DNA from: Desarmillaria ectypa
Taxonomy: Eukaryota > Basidiomycota > Agaricomycetes > Agaricales > Physalacriaceae
Direction: 5' to 3'
Assembly: GCA_030407005.1 (NCBI GenBank)
Contig: JAUDYN010000011.1
Location: 1,416,501 to 1,480,500 of the forward strand
Length of the DNA stretch: 64,000 nucleotides
How positions within the stretch are numbered: position 1 is the stretch's first letter; every line of letters starts with the position of its first letter. The position numbers were made by a program, and so were the translations under genes. This document shows positions 49,295 to 60,903 of the stretch, piece after piece. A model generated the notes under the pieces. That model worked only from the letters and a program-made list of their open reading frames with translations. It had not been told where the DNA came from and did no database searches.

Positions 49295-51830
49295 GAAACA
49301 TCCTCAACACCTGTATACGGCACGCGTTGGACCCAGAAAGAAGGGCTTCATTGCCGATTTGCAGGAGCCCAGCCATCCCGACGATGTAGTCCAAATTATT
49401 CCAGCGAGGCTATGCAGACCACTAAGGAAATTGTGAAGCCCACCGTCGCTCAACACCGATTCCTGTCCAGGGAGAAAGAAGACGACGAAAAACTGTGACT
49501 CTTTGTCACTAGTCACATAGACTCGGACCGACGGAGGCAGAGACTCGGGCCGAAACATCGAAGGGCTAGCGAGGTAGGTTTGGGCAGTTAATTGTCATCA
49601 TCCCCTATGATATATTTTTCTGTTGGGGGATAGACATATGCTTCCAGGAAGAGCAAGAGGAGGAATTAATGATAATGTAAATTTGTACACAAGAGAGAGT
49701 CTTCTAAGTAGATGACGAGTAGCAATTGTAGTAAAATCAAGGAAGCGTCAATATTCTACGACGCACACCCAAACGATGACAACCTCTTCAATCGCCTCCA
49801 GACGACAAATCTAAACAACCAACGGTATTTTTATTTTACCGTAATACAAAATGCTAGGATACCATCACAGCACTTGGTCCAATCGTTGGAATCAAGTTTT
49901 GGGTGGCGGACCTCGAGAGCACCCAAAGAACTCGCTCCATAAACACAAAACCGTAGCCCAAGCTGTGGTGGCGTTGCCACCGAGCTTAGAAAATATCACG
50001 TGGGACCCACCCAAAATTGCCGGAGAGGGCCGAAAAAATTTCTCTTCATCGCACTCATGTCAAATTGCAGACTCTCGCCCATTCTTTTTACTACGGCTAG
50101 TCTGTGCCAAAGCAGTGCGTACAAGGATACTGGATGTCTTAGTGCTTGACTTTCGTCGTGTTTTTCTTCTCATGGGGGCAAACAGAGCCGGTAGTTCATA
50201 CATACTGATCCTACTGTACGTTTTACTTAGACTGCAAAAACCAAGTTCATCTTGTGTCGATGATATTACGACGTCTAAACTTGGCATACTATTCCGAGCA
50301 TGATAAGAAGTCAGAGCTCAGTAGCTCTAGTGGAATACCTTCTTTTCCCGCTTGCTGCATAATTTCTCTAGTTTCATGCTTTATTTCAATAATTATCTGT
50401 TAAATGGCAGCACATTACATAGAAAGGGAATCCCGTATATATGCAGAAACATAGCGTCGATTTTCAAAAGCTACTACAGGAAGATATTCCTCAATTTCCA
50501 TCATTGCGGCACTGCAAGAATCATGGACGTTAGCGTTTGTAAGAGAACAATCAGACAGAGCACTTACGCAAACTTGAACGTGAGTGCTCGAATAATGGTC
50601 GGTAAATATGATGTCTTGAACAGTATCATCTTCCCTTGTATAATGGATAAGTATTCATACAAAACACTGGTAATTCAGCCACGGCCCATCTTCATATTCC
50701 CCGGATGGCGTGTAGGAAAAAAGACAGTCTAATTGGTATTCGAGGTTCGCCGAGAGCTTGAGAATTTTTTTTTGCAAGCAAAAATCGCTCAACAGGGCAT
50801 ACAATTACAACCTATGGGGCTTTCGTGTACGAGCGCTGGGTGGGAGTACATATACAAGCGTAAGTATTTATAAAGGGTGGGTAGACGAAGACACGACGCA
50901 GGAACAAAAATCTGGCAGGATGAGGAGAGAGCGTTGAGTGGGCTCGTCATCTGTACCAGGCTTATCAACTACATGTAAGACTATGACAGAGACCTGAGAC
51001 CTCAGCAAGCCAGCCAAGGACAGAAATTTAGAACTCAAATGACAAAAAGAAAAGGACAGCCCTCAGTGGAGGTCTGAATACGCGCTAGGTAGCGGATACA
51101 CGCCAGAACGGCGGAAACGTGGCAGGTTACGAAACTCTTACCAATTACCCTTACGTAAACATTTCAAACCCGATTAAACTCCGATCATTCCATCCGCATC
51201 CTGCCAGTGCCAGCCGTGATTCGTGTCTTCGTTCTTGACGCTGTGTACAATCGAGACATCGGTTGCATGACCCTTTACAGAAATGTACTTGACTGCTTTC
51301 CCCCTCCTGGACAAGGCCAAACCAAGTCTCAGGATTCATCTTACTACGGGATCCAGTGCTTGTATAGACGTAAACACCTCTTTGCGTTAGATAAAGATCA
51401 GTGCGGAACACTATGGAATGCTAAAGTCCCAGTACCGACAGGCTGAGATTAGGTTCTTCCTTAGATTGTAAAATCTTCTTGTTCTCTTTTTGGTGTATCT
51501 TTCTGGAACAGCATTCTTGCATTCAAAGCCTAGTACTTGGACATCTAACTTGCTGAAGTGCCTTTGAACGGGCTACAGCGGTACTCGTGGATAAAGAGCT
51601 TAATATGTCGGTAAGGCTCCGTCAGCGATTCACGATTTTTCCCAGATGACTAAAAAAAAAGCTCCGTCTATCACAGGTCCTTCTCCTTCCTTCCTATCAG
51701 CCGATCTGTCCTCATGATCGTCTTACGTCTTTGACACGCAATTGAATCCACCAATGCACACACAAACCGGGATTCACCAAGCCCATAAGAGCTGAGAGAC
51801 TCCGTGTCCGCTTCTTCTGCATCCATCGCC
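49295..51830. other. 2.5-kb spacer with a gene relic
   Basis: Contains the relic at 50491-50580 and the ALDH2 promoter. The 150-codon frame at 49851-50303 + and others have no domain. Nothing else recognised. Confidence 0.45.
50491..50580 (-). pseudogene. 3' relic of the cysteine-rich secreted protein gene
   Basis: About 90 bases matching the 3' end of the gene at 41133: the last exon (C-R-N-D-G-N-stop, at 50511-50491), the terminal intron with its GTAAGT donor, and a few codons of the preceding exon (VQVC). Upstream sequence is unrelated, so this is a truncated third copy. It lies 1.25 kb before ALDH2, mirroring the secreted-protein/ALDH order at 41-46 kb. Confidence 0.65.
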
Positions 51831-54042
51831 ATGTCTCAAGTATTCACTTACACGTTCGACACGCCCACCTTCAAGGGTACTACTAAAGTCAACACCGGTC
51901 TTTTCATCAATGGAAAGTTCGTCGACCCCATTGAGGGTGGCTCCATTGAGTGCGTATCCAGTTGTTGCTATCTGTTGCGAGGCATGCTGACTGATATACT
52001 TCGGTTTTAGGGTTACTAACCCAGGTACGGCGAGCCCAGTCTTTCAAACTCGGATCTGTATACAATAATGCACTTCAGCTACTGCAAAGGTAATCGCATC
52101 CGTCGCTGGGGGCACAAAGAAAGACGTCGATATCGCAGTCAAAGCTGCCAAGGAGGTGAGATATACTTTTTACACAGTCTCACGTATCTCACGCTACCAT
52201 TTGTTAGGCTTTCAAGAAATCGTGGGGCCTCAAATGTCCTGGGGCCCAAAGAGGGCGATATTTATCCAAGCTCGCAGACCTTGTTGAGCAGAATATCGAT
52301 GAGTTGGCTGCACTAGAGACTCTGAATGTTGGTATGTGCAGGCTCTCGTCTCAGCACCCTGCCGATTAAATGAGCTGCCAATAGGAAAACCGTTCAAGGT
52401 CGCAAGAAACAGCGATGTTACTGATATGATCGCTGTTCTGAGGTACTATGCCGGATGGGCGGACAAGATTCATGGGAAAGTGATTGAAGTACGATATTGA
52501 GCTCTGCCTTATTCTATTCTCGTCAATACACTAACGTCATACACTAGACCTATGAGGAAAAGTTCAGCTACACTCGACATGAACCATACGGTGTTGTCGT
52601 GCGTCCATGCATTCGGTCCTTTCCGTAGACATTGATGCCAATGTATTTCGCAGGGCCAAATCATACCATGGAACTTCCCTATGGTAATTCTGATTGCTCA
52701 TGGTGAATTCGGAACTTCACTCAGTCTCTTATCTAGTTGATGATAGGGTGGAAACTCGGTCCGGCGCTTGCAACTGGGAATACCGTTGTTCTGAAGGTAA
52801 TCATACTGCGAATCCACTTTGATGATCAGCATTGATCACTCTCCAGCCGTCCGAAATCACCCCTCTGACTGCTCAGCGCCTCTGCGACTTCATCATCGAG
52901 GCCGGGTTCCCACCTGGTGTCGTCAACATCGTCAACGGCTACGGTAAGAGGTGTTATGTCGTCGTTAATGTCGTTAAAAATCGGGATGATTTGTAGGTAA
53001 CACGGTCGGGCAGGCAATCGGCGAACACCCAGACATCGCTAAGGTCGCCTTCACCGGCAGTACCTTGGTGGGAAGAAAGGTCCAAGAAGCATCAGCCAAA
53101 TCGAATTTGAAAGCCGTTAGCCTCGAGCTTGGAGGGAAGAGCCCGTGTATTATCTTTGATGATGCGAACATTGAGCAGGCAGTGAAATGGACTGCTTCGG
53201 GTATTTTGTGCGTTCTCCTACTATATACTATTTGCTACTAACTAGAACGTTACTTTCAGCTCCAATGCGGGCCAAATATGCAGCGCTTCTTCTCGAATCC
53301 TCCTCCAAGAGGGTATCTACGACACCTTTGTTGAAAAGTTCACTGCACTAGCCAGGAGTCTGCAGCACGTAACCGGTGATCCTTTTGATGAGGATACCAA
53401 ACACGGGCCTCAGGTTTCGCAGTTACAATTTGACGTACGTTTCTGAATATAATCAAGCATACAAGACAATTGACATTCAAGCAGCGCGTCATGGGATACC
53501 TCGATTCCGCGAGGGAGGAAGGAGCTCAGTTCCATGTCGGAGGAGAGAAACATGGCATGGGGGAAGGATTCTTCATCCAGCCGACTATCTTCACCGGCGT
53601 CCCCCACATGAAAGCGGTCAAAGAGGAGATTTTCGGACCGGTGGCCGCAATAATCAAGTTTAAGACTGAGGAAGGTATGAAAACTCCACAGATGGCAAAC
53701 TGGAAGAAGTACTAAATACGAAAACTATAAACTACAGAGGCGATTGAGTTGGCCAATGACTCATCTTATGGTCTGGCTGCGGCCGTCTTCTCAGAGAACT
53801 CGAGTAGAGCGATCCGAGTGACTCATGCTCTGGAAGCTGGTACTGCCTATGTGAATTGCTATGGCGACCTTGAACCTTCCCTGCCGTTCGGAGGTTACAA
53901 GCAATCTGGTAATGGGCGGGAGTTGGGCGAATATGCGTTGAATATGTAAGTTTTTGTTTCTTGTTCGTGGGTCCGTGCTGACTTCGGCTGCAGGTACTCG
54001 GAAATCAAGGCTGTGCATGTGAATATCGGAATCAATTTGTAG
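51831..54042 (+). CDS. Aldehyde dehydrogenase, copy 2
   Basis: Starts at ATG 51831 ([18 protein letters not shown]) and ends TAG 54040-54042. Exon by exon it parallels copy 1: [92 protein letters not shown] (catalytic Glu), [17 protein letters not shown] (catalytic Cys), [17 protein letters not shown], ending VHVNIGINL. The frame is continuous across all splice joins tested, so it looks functional. It retains normal CpG content, unlike DNA starting about 0.8 kb downstream. Confidence 0.92.
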
Positions 54043-54587
54043 GACAAGAAGGGCTGAGGAACAGAATGAAATCCTTCACTTTTGTACTACCACAACGTGT
54101 ATTTCTAGGATGCCCTGACCATATAAATGAATGGAAAAGTATGCTTACTTTACGTTGCCAGGCATAGAAACTCATATATATGTCGCTGGCTAAACAGCTA
54201 CTACATTGCTTGTGCCTGGCTAGATGCTTTTCGGTGTAATTAGTTTGATTATTTCTCGGAGAACAGCGTGACCTCTAGATCATTAAGGTGCTAGCTCACA
54301 GACAATAACATTCCTAAAAAAAGGTCCAGAACTATGTTACAGATTCTTCAAGTTTTACTGCGGGCTTGTTCCAAGTGCGTAAGCTCGGCTTGAGGGGTGT
54401 ATGAGTAGTTTAACAAGTGGATGGATGTCATAGTGCCACACCTTGTATGCTTGCGTCCGGCGTTCCCTGGCGGTATCGTGCCGTGTAATGATGATGATGA
54501 TGATGATGATATACATATGCAGCGTGGTTACGGTCAAGAAACTAAGAAAATGGAAGAAGGATTTGCCATATTATAAAGAAATCTCGA
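54043..54587. other. Spacer between ALDH2 and the decayed secreted-protein copy
   Basis: About 545 bp between convergent genes. Part (about 54290-54345) aligns with the 3' flank of the intact secreted-protein gene near 41030-41085. It contains the (ATG)n microsatellite. No gene. Confidence 0.5.
54488..54510. repeat. (ATG)n microsatellite
   Basis: Seven or more tandem ATG units read directly from the sequence, in the spacer downstream of ALDH2. Confidence 0.9.
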
Positions 54588-55326
54588 TCAGTTCCCATCA
54601 TTGCGGCACGGCAAAATCCGTCAGCATTCAACCTTCGTGAGAAAACAATCAAAGATAAAACTTATGCAAACCTGGATGGCAGTACCGCTGCAAGATCCTG
54701 CGTTAACGTCGCCTCGGCAGGCATAGCTACGAGGCAGAATGAATAAAGTGAAGAACGATTTCGAGAACTGTTGGGATTTTGCTGGAAAGTTCTAGAAGGA
54801 GCAATCCAGTGTCATGCCGAGAGTCAACGAGTAAGCACGAGAGGAGTAGAAAGTTGTAGTACATTCTAGATTCTAGTGTGAAGTAGTATAAATATGAGCT
54901 CTGTAGGTCCTAGAGTCTACCCTGCACAACACCTAGGATTCCAACAAGATCCAACAAGAACTGTACACACTTTTGATCACCATAATGCAGACCTACAATC
55001 TTGATAGGTGGCAGTGAGCAGGAGAACAACAGTTCATTACAGACATTGGTGGTGATTGCTCCAGCTACCTGGTTGCAAGAATCATCCACCACAGCATCTA
55101 AGAACTTCCTGTCAGTTCTGACATAGAAAGGATTGTAGGATTACTGACAGCCCTCTCTTCCAGTGCTGACATCAAATCTGAGGTCCATGATCCCATAGCT
55201 ATGCAGATAAATCAGTATCATGTGCAAATGGTCATGACATTGAGCATACTTGTAACTGGGACAGATAGCTGCCACAGATGACACCAGGAAGGTAACACCA
55301 ATGAAGGTAGCAAGCTTGAATTGCAT
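54588..55326 (-). pseudogene. Second copy of the cysteine-rich secreted protein gene, decayed
   Basis: Aligns with 41133-41676 throughout: signal peptide MQFKLATFIGVTFLVSSVAA, DDSCNQVAGAITTNVCNELL, CRGD-type exon and last exon ending C-R-N-D-G-N-stop. Differences are mostly CpG to TpG/CpA. In the first 186 bp of the gene the intact copy has 13 CpG and this one none. Damage: the last-intron donor GTAAGT has become ATAAGT (near 54664), and a 188-bp solo LTR sits in the third intron, which is only about 50 bp in the intact copy. Substitutions include CCG to CTG (Pro to Leu) and Gly to Asp. Almost certainly non-functional. Confidence 0.8.
54769..54956. mobile_element. Solo LTR (188 bp) inside an intron
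   Basis: Begins TGTTGG and ends CCAACA, flanked by a perfect 5-bp duplication AGAAC (54764-54768 and 54957-54961). Comparison with the intact paralogue, which lacks it, gives exact borders. It interrupts the third intron of the decayed secreted-protein copy. Its left half keeps several CpG; from 54840 there are none. No internal coding part, so it is a solo LTR; its family is not identified. Confidence 0.8.
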
Positions 55327-56020
55327 CTAAGTCTGGGTAAGAACTGCACTATAAATCAGAGTAGGTGGGATCACTGACTTTGAGATGATAAATTGAGAAA
55401 AGATGTAAGTGTGAGAAGAGAGGTAGTACTGCTGATGGTGCTGCTTTGAAACCCTCTTTTCAAATTATCTTTATACTCCCAAATACTGAGCCACTGAGCC
55501 ATGGGTAAAATCCATTTCATACTTGGGCAGCATTTCCAAGGTATTTATAGTGTCTTGGTGCTGTTTGACATATGAAACATGTTTTGATGATTATTTTACA
55601 GGTCTGACAACTGCAGCAGAACTGTATAATAGCACCTATATACTTGAGCAAGCCTCATGAAATAAGTATATTTTGCAGTACATCAGCACTGAGCCTCCTT
55701 ACAGAGTGATGCAGTGTTTGCAAATCAAAATAAGCAGATCATTTGACACAGACAAGAGAGTCATCAGGTCTCAAGCCTCATGAATCAATCAGCCTGGAAT
55801 TGAGACAGAATAACTTGGGAGAAAGGACTGAAGCACCTGTGCTTTTAACATGATTCATTTGTTTGAGTATTAAACTCAGGGCTCCACAATATTAGTTTAT
55901 CCTATGACTAGCAGTGCAAATGAAGAGACAAATATATTATGTGCAGTATTCTATCAGACTGGGCTGGTATCTGATTCTTACTAATACCAACTTGAGATAA
56001 GTAATTCAGAGGGCCCTCAT

Positions 56021-56249
56021 TGTTGGAGTATCAAGTGTCATGCATTGCAGTGCAGTTGGCATCAGGATCTTTGGTTGTCAGGCAAGAAAGCCTATTCTTC
56101 TCCTTGCCCTTGTTTACTATATAGTATTACTTTTATTAAGTGTACAGTGTAGATAAATAGCTAGATGAACAACAATAACCCTTGCCTGTTTGCAAGAGTT
56201 TCCTACTATATTTGAGTGAGTGGCTGGAGAATTATCACCTATCTCAATA
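56021..56249. mobile_element. Probable second solo LTR (229 bp)
   Basis: This block is absent from the paralogous flank near 42391. It begins TGTTGGAG and ends CTCAATA (a one-base change from the expected CA end), with near-identical 5-bp flanks CTCAT (56016-56020) and CTTAT (56250-56254). The borders come mainly from the paralogue comparison. It contains no CpG. Confidence 0.5.
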
Positions 56250-56636
56250 CTTATTTCAGCAAGAAGCAGTTTTGATGATAGCTGATCAGAGCAATAATGA
56301 GGTGATATATCTGATCATATAAATCCATAGAATCCTGTTTCATAGATATGAGACTAAAGTTTGTGAAAAAAAAGGATCAGGAATATCTGAGCCAAAGACT
56401 GACATCAGTGAATTGGACAAAAATATATATATAGCCATAATATTAGGGTTCTATAGGAAATGTTGAAATTTTAAATCAAAAGACAGTTTAAGAATTGACA
56501 CAGAAGATTTACAGCACTATCACATATAGAACTTGAAGCCAACCAGTCTGAGATTGAGGTGAAATAGCTGGAGCACTCAGACTTGTAGCATAAGACTATT
56601 ATTCTGATTCTTGGAAGAAAGTGCTTTGTTGGTCTG

Positions 56637-57031
56637 TGTTAGGACCCTGTCTACATGTGATCTTCAGATCAAATGCTGACTCCTGGGCTGTCTTGTATTT
56701 GGACAATCACTCTATGTAGGAGTGCAGTTAAGATCTTGGGATGAGTGTAAAAGGTATATTGATTAAGTTTAGTTGGAAGATGGAGAATATACATGAAAAG
56801 TACACTACTTATATACTGAAAACTGGAGAACTAGTAATAGAGTGGTCCATGTGTATATCATGCATGAAACTCAGAAGACCATATGTTTGTGAGATGAATG
56901 TGGTCAGGTGGTTGGGAATATGATGGCAGCATGAGGAAATTGATGGTGTTATTGATAGACAAGCAATGTTGAATGAAAATAGTGATAAGATGTCAGATAA
57001 GATAATGAAAAGAATCAAAAAAATTGTGACA
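56637..57031 (-). repeat. 3' LTR of the minus-strand element
   Basis: 395 bp. On the minus strand it starts TGTCACAATTTTTTTG right after the purine-rich tract at 57032-57041 and ends GGTCCTAACA at 56637. It shares its end and several internal words (GATTAAGTTTAGTTG, GATAAGATAATG in inverted sense) with the LTR at 60128-60545, so the two elements belong to related families in opposite orientation. Confidence 0.75.
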
Positions 57032-57309
57032 TTACCCCCTTGTTAAAGCAGTCATCCTGACTGCTAAGATTCTTCTTTAGGGGTTTCAAGTTGTGATTTA
57101 GCTTGGTTGATCCAATATTGATTGACTAGCTTCTTCTATTGTACTTGGTCCAGGTTAATGATCCATTTTTGGAGTCCATCTTTTTGCTGGGTGAGATATG
57201 CAATATCACTGTTCTTAGAATATTCATGGTTGAGTATTTTGACCACCACCTTTTTATGCATTATGATTTTAGCAGAATGTAGAGTTTGATTAATGTTTTT
57301 CTCATATTC

Positions 57310-60127
57310 TGCAATTGCTTCCTGGGCATTTCCCATCTCAGTGTCTTGGACCCAGAAGTTATGTTCCCAGGTCCAGCCTTTCCACTTAATAAAGTAGTTT
57401 ATGACTGTTTTTGATGGTTGGCCTCTTTTCTCTCATACTCGACAAGTTCTCAAATCTAATACTTCTTCAATCTTATACTTCTCTTGTCCATCTACAAGGT
57501 CTGGAGGTGGAGGGAGCAGTTGTTGTTAGTTAGGAAAAGTGGGCAGAATATATGGTGTCAACAATTTCTTGTTGAACCAAAGGTGGATTTTCCAGTGCAG
57601 TGGTAGTTTCAGCTTGTATGCTGAAGCACTGGCCTTTTCAATAATTATAAATGGTCCCATCCATTTGTTGTTAAGTTTTTTCTTAGGCCAGAGAAGATGA
57701 AGATTAGCTGTATCTAGCCAAACCTGGTCACCCACTTGATATTCTCATGCCTTCTGTTTTCCTAAGTTGTATTATTTCTTCATTTGCATCACTGCCTTTT
57801 CTAATGTATCATGCACTTTCTTGTGTACTTGTGCTATAGTTTCCATGAATTCCATGGTGGCTGGATTTGCAAATGGAGTTGCTTGAGTTGAGTCTGAGAG
57901 TAGTCAGGGATTTTGACCATACATAGTCATGAAAGGACTTTTGCCCATGGCAGAGTGAATTTGATTGTTATGAGTAAATTCCACTAGTGGTAGCCATTTA
58001 TTCCAGTCCATTTGATAATGGTTAATGAAGATCTGGAGGTACTTCTCGATCTCCTGATTAACCCTTTCTATTTGACCATTGGTCTGGGGATGGTAGGCAG
58101 TGGATGTGTTTTGGGAAATATTGAGCATCTAGTATAGTTTCTTTATAAAGATCAAGACAAACTGTGGTCCTTGATCTGAGATGACTACTTGTGGCATTCC
58201 ATGCTTTGCATATACATGATCATGGAGAATTTGGGCCCATCCTTCTGCAGATAGTTCTTTGTGACAGGCTACTGGGATGATTGCTTTGGAGAATTGGTCC
58301 ACTATTACCAGTAAAGCATCATATCCATCTGATTCTGGGAGTCCTGTAACCATATCAACTGAGATATGAGTCCAGAGAGAAGTGGAAATGGCATTCAGAT
58401 GAAGTGGAGAGGCCTTAGCCTATGTATTACTCTTTGCTCATTGACAGGTCTTGCATCCTTTGATGTATGTCTTGATGTCTTTTCTCAGTTTTGGCCACCA
58501 GTATTCATGTAGCACTAGCTCAGCTGTCTTGGCTATGCCTGGATGTCTGGCTGTGATGTGATCATGATATTGACCAATGATTTCTCCTCAGAGGGCATCA
58601 CTTCTCAGGATGTAGATTCATCTGTCATAATAGAGAATCCTATCTTTTTGGGTGATTCCCCATTCATGATTGAGGGACTTTGCTATTCCCTGATCCCATT
58701 GGTTCCTTTGTCACATAATGTCTCTTATATATTTGGCCTGTTCATCCATCATAGATAGGATAAGTGTGTGGAAGTGCTCTGGGGTGAGGACTATCATATC
58801 ATGATTGTCCTGCTTTTTCTGATCATGATCATTATGCTGACTGAGTAAGTCAGCTTTTCTATTCATAGTTCCCACCTTGTGTTGGAGAGTAAAGTGATAC
58901 TCTGCCAACTCAGTGACCCATCAGGCTTGTCAGTGATTCAGCTTCTGGGGTTTGCAGAAGTATTGGAGATTCTGGTGATTCATCTAGATTTTGACCTCTT
59001 CCTTGGTGCCATTCTTTTAGTGCAAGCATGATCACTAGCAACTCTTTATCATAGATTTCATAGTTGCATTCTGTAGCAGTTAATGCTTTGGACATGAAAG
59101 CAACTGGCCTCCATTTCCCATTCTGTTTCTGACTCAGGATGGCTCTTATGGCTCCATCACTTGAGTTGGCTTTCACTTAAAACTTTCCTTCATCTGAGGG
59201 GATTATCAGGATGATATTCATTGTCATCTGTCACTTGAGCTGAGCAAACATCTGCTCCTGTTCTGTTCCTCAGGTCCATTCCACCTTCCTGGTCAACTGT
59301 GTGAGGGGTCTGACAATCTTGGAGTAGTCACATATAAATTTTCAGTAGAAATTTGTGAATCCTAGAAAAGACTGTAACTCCTTTTTCTTCATAGGAATCA
59401 GCCATTCTGCAATGCCCACAATCTTGATGGGATCCATGCAGATGGTGTCCTCACTGATAATAACTCCTAAGTACTCAGTTTCAAGTACTTTGAATTTGCA
59501 TTTCTCTGCTTTAAGGAATAGCTTGTTCTCCTGAAGTCATTGCAGAACTTGTCATACCACTTATTGATGTTCATTTAAGGTTTTGGTGAAGATCAAGATA
59601 TCATTGAGGTAAATGATTACTTTTTCTCCAGTAATAAGATTCTTGGAAATGTCATTCATCATCTACTGGAATGTGGCTGGTGAATTTGTGGGGCTGAAGA
59701 ACATAATCATAGGTTCAAATAATCCTTGGTTAGTTCTGAACATGGCTTTTTCTTCATCTCCATTGTGAATGCATATATTATTATATTCCCAATAAACATT
59801 TAATTTAGAGAAGTATTTGGCTTCTCAAAGTTTGTCAATGAGTTTCAAGATCAGGGGAAGAGGATAATGGTTCTTTATCATCATCTCGTTCAGTTTTTGG
59901 TAGTCTTGAACAGATCATAAAGAACCATCTTTCTTCTTGATGAAGAAAAATGGAGAGGTGAAAGGGGATTTTGAAGGATGAATTCATCCTAAGTCTAAGT
60001 TCTCATCCAAGAACTTGTTGAGTTGTTCTTGCTCATTTTGGTTGAGTGGGTAAACTTTACAGTCTAGAGTAGATTTTGCATTGGGGACTAACTCAATAGC
60101 ATGGTCCCAGGGTTTTTATTCAGGGAG
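57310..60127 (-). pseudogene. Degenerate pol polyprotein (RT-RNaseH-integrase-chromodomain)
   Basis: RT spans about 60050-59250 with PFFFIKKKDG and LGFTNFY. The active site reads YLND near 59611-59600 where YxDD is expected. RNase H (59176-58910) has KANSSDGAIRAILSQKQNGK and ALTATECNYEIYDKELL. The integrase has a zinc-binding H-H-C-C stretch near 58540-58440 and a catalytic core (58353-57904) with VDMVTGLPESDGYD, VVISDQGPQF and NGQIERVNQE, so D, D and E are present. WMGPFIIIEKASASAYKL precedes a chromodomain (YKIEEVLDLR then FIKWKGWTWEHNFW) near 57500-57330. Many in-frame stops, largely explainable as G:C to A:T changes. Not functional. Confidence 0.8.
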
Positions 60128-60545
60128 TGTTATGAATTTTCCATTATCTTATCTTATCCGAGTCATATCCATGACTCAGCCATCTTATCAACTATTGATT
60201 CCGACTTGTATCCAACCACTTGCTGACTCATACCCTCATTCTCACCATCTGTCACCCCAGATGCTTTCTATTGGACCAATGATCCTTCTGGACCACCAAA
60301 CTTTGACACTGTTCCAGCATGGACTGAACCATTTCATCTAAATATATCACTGTACTTACAGTATATAAACAGAGTAAACTACACTGTTGTACTCTATCTT
60401 TCAACTAAACTTAATCTATACACTGCTTACTTGCACTACACTAAAGACCCAGCCTACTCTCTCTATTGAGTAACTGTTCGAACACATAACAGCCTAGAGG
60501 GATCAGCTGATATCCCAAGTCACATGCCTAAGTCAGGTCCTAACA
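60128..60545 (+). repeat. 5' LTR of the plus-strand element
   Basis: 418 bp, beginning TGTTATGAATTTTCC and ending GGTCCTAACA. The end is identical to that of the 56637-57031 LTR read on its own strand, and interior words are shared. Its downstream neighbour, 60546 on, would be the primer-binding site, but I do not recognise the tRNA. Confidence 0.75.
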
Positions 60546-60903
60546 TTAGTCAAAAGATAAACCTTCTGCTTCTTTAATGCTAGCCGTAGAGAAGCACTTC
60601 CTCATGCCAAGCAAGGAAAACAACCGACAAGAACCCTGAACTGTCTCTCTTGGCATCGCCATTGGCAGCACCATACTCTTAACCTTTTTTATGGTCCTTG
60701 CCATTTTACTCTATGAGAAAGAAATCCAAGCTCTGCTTCAGCAGAGGCGAGCTCAATGACTGCAACCCCCACCCAGATCCCTATGACACCTGGACCATGA
60801 CCTTTCCTGGGAGTTACCTGCTGCCTGACTGGGAGAACAAGAGGCGATACCACTCGTCTATCCCCAGGCACATTTCACAATTGCCTCCTCCTCTGAGGGG
60901 AGC

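Larger units (their letters stand above)
54840..57439. other. 2.6-kb CpG-free domain
   Basis: Scanning line by line I find the last CpG at 54838-54839 and the next at 57440-57441. The domain covers half the solo LTR, most of the decayed secreted-protein copy, its upstream flank, another probable solo LTR, and the left LTR and 3' end of the minus-strand retrotransposon. The homologous flank at 41.2-42.6 kb is rich in CpG. TpG and CpA replace CpG at aligned sites. Confidence 0.85.
56637..60127 (-). mobile_element. Ty3/gypsy chromovirus on the minus strand, interrupted
   Basis: The left border is its 3' LTR (56637-57031), preceded on the minus strand by the purine tract AAGGGGG. Its pol reads on the minus strand: RT, RNase H, integrase and a C-terminal chromodomain. 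The right side stops abruptly inside pol, just before the RT domain, where the plus-strand element's LTR begins at 60128. Protease, gag and the 5' LTR are therefore missing from the window and may resume beyond it. CpG is almost absent. Confidence 0.8.

Noticed and set aside
49851..50303. 150-codon plus-strand frame
   Set aside because: No domain and no codon bias; lies in a spacer.
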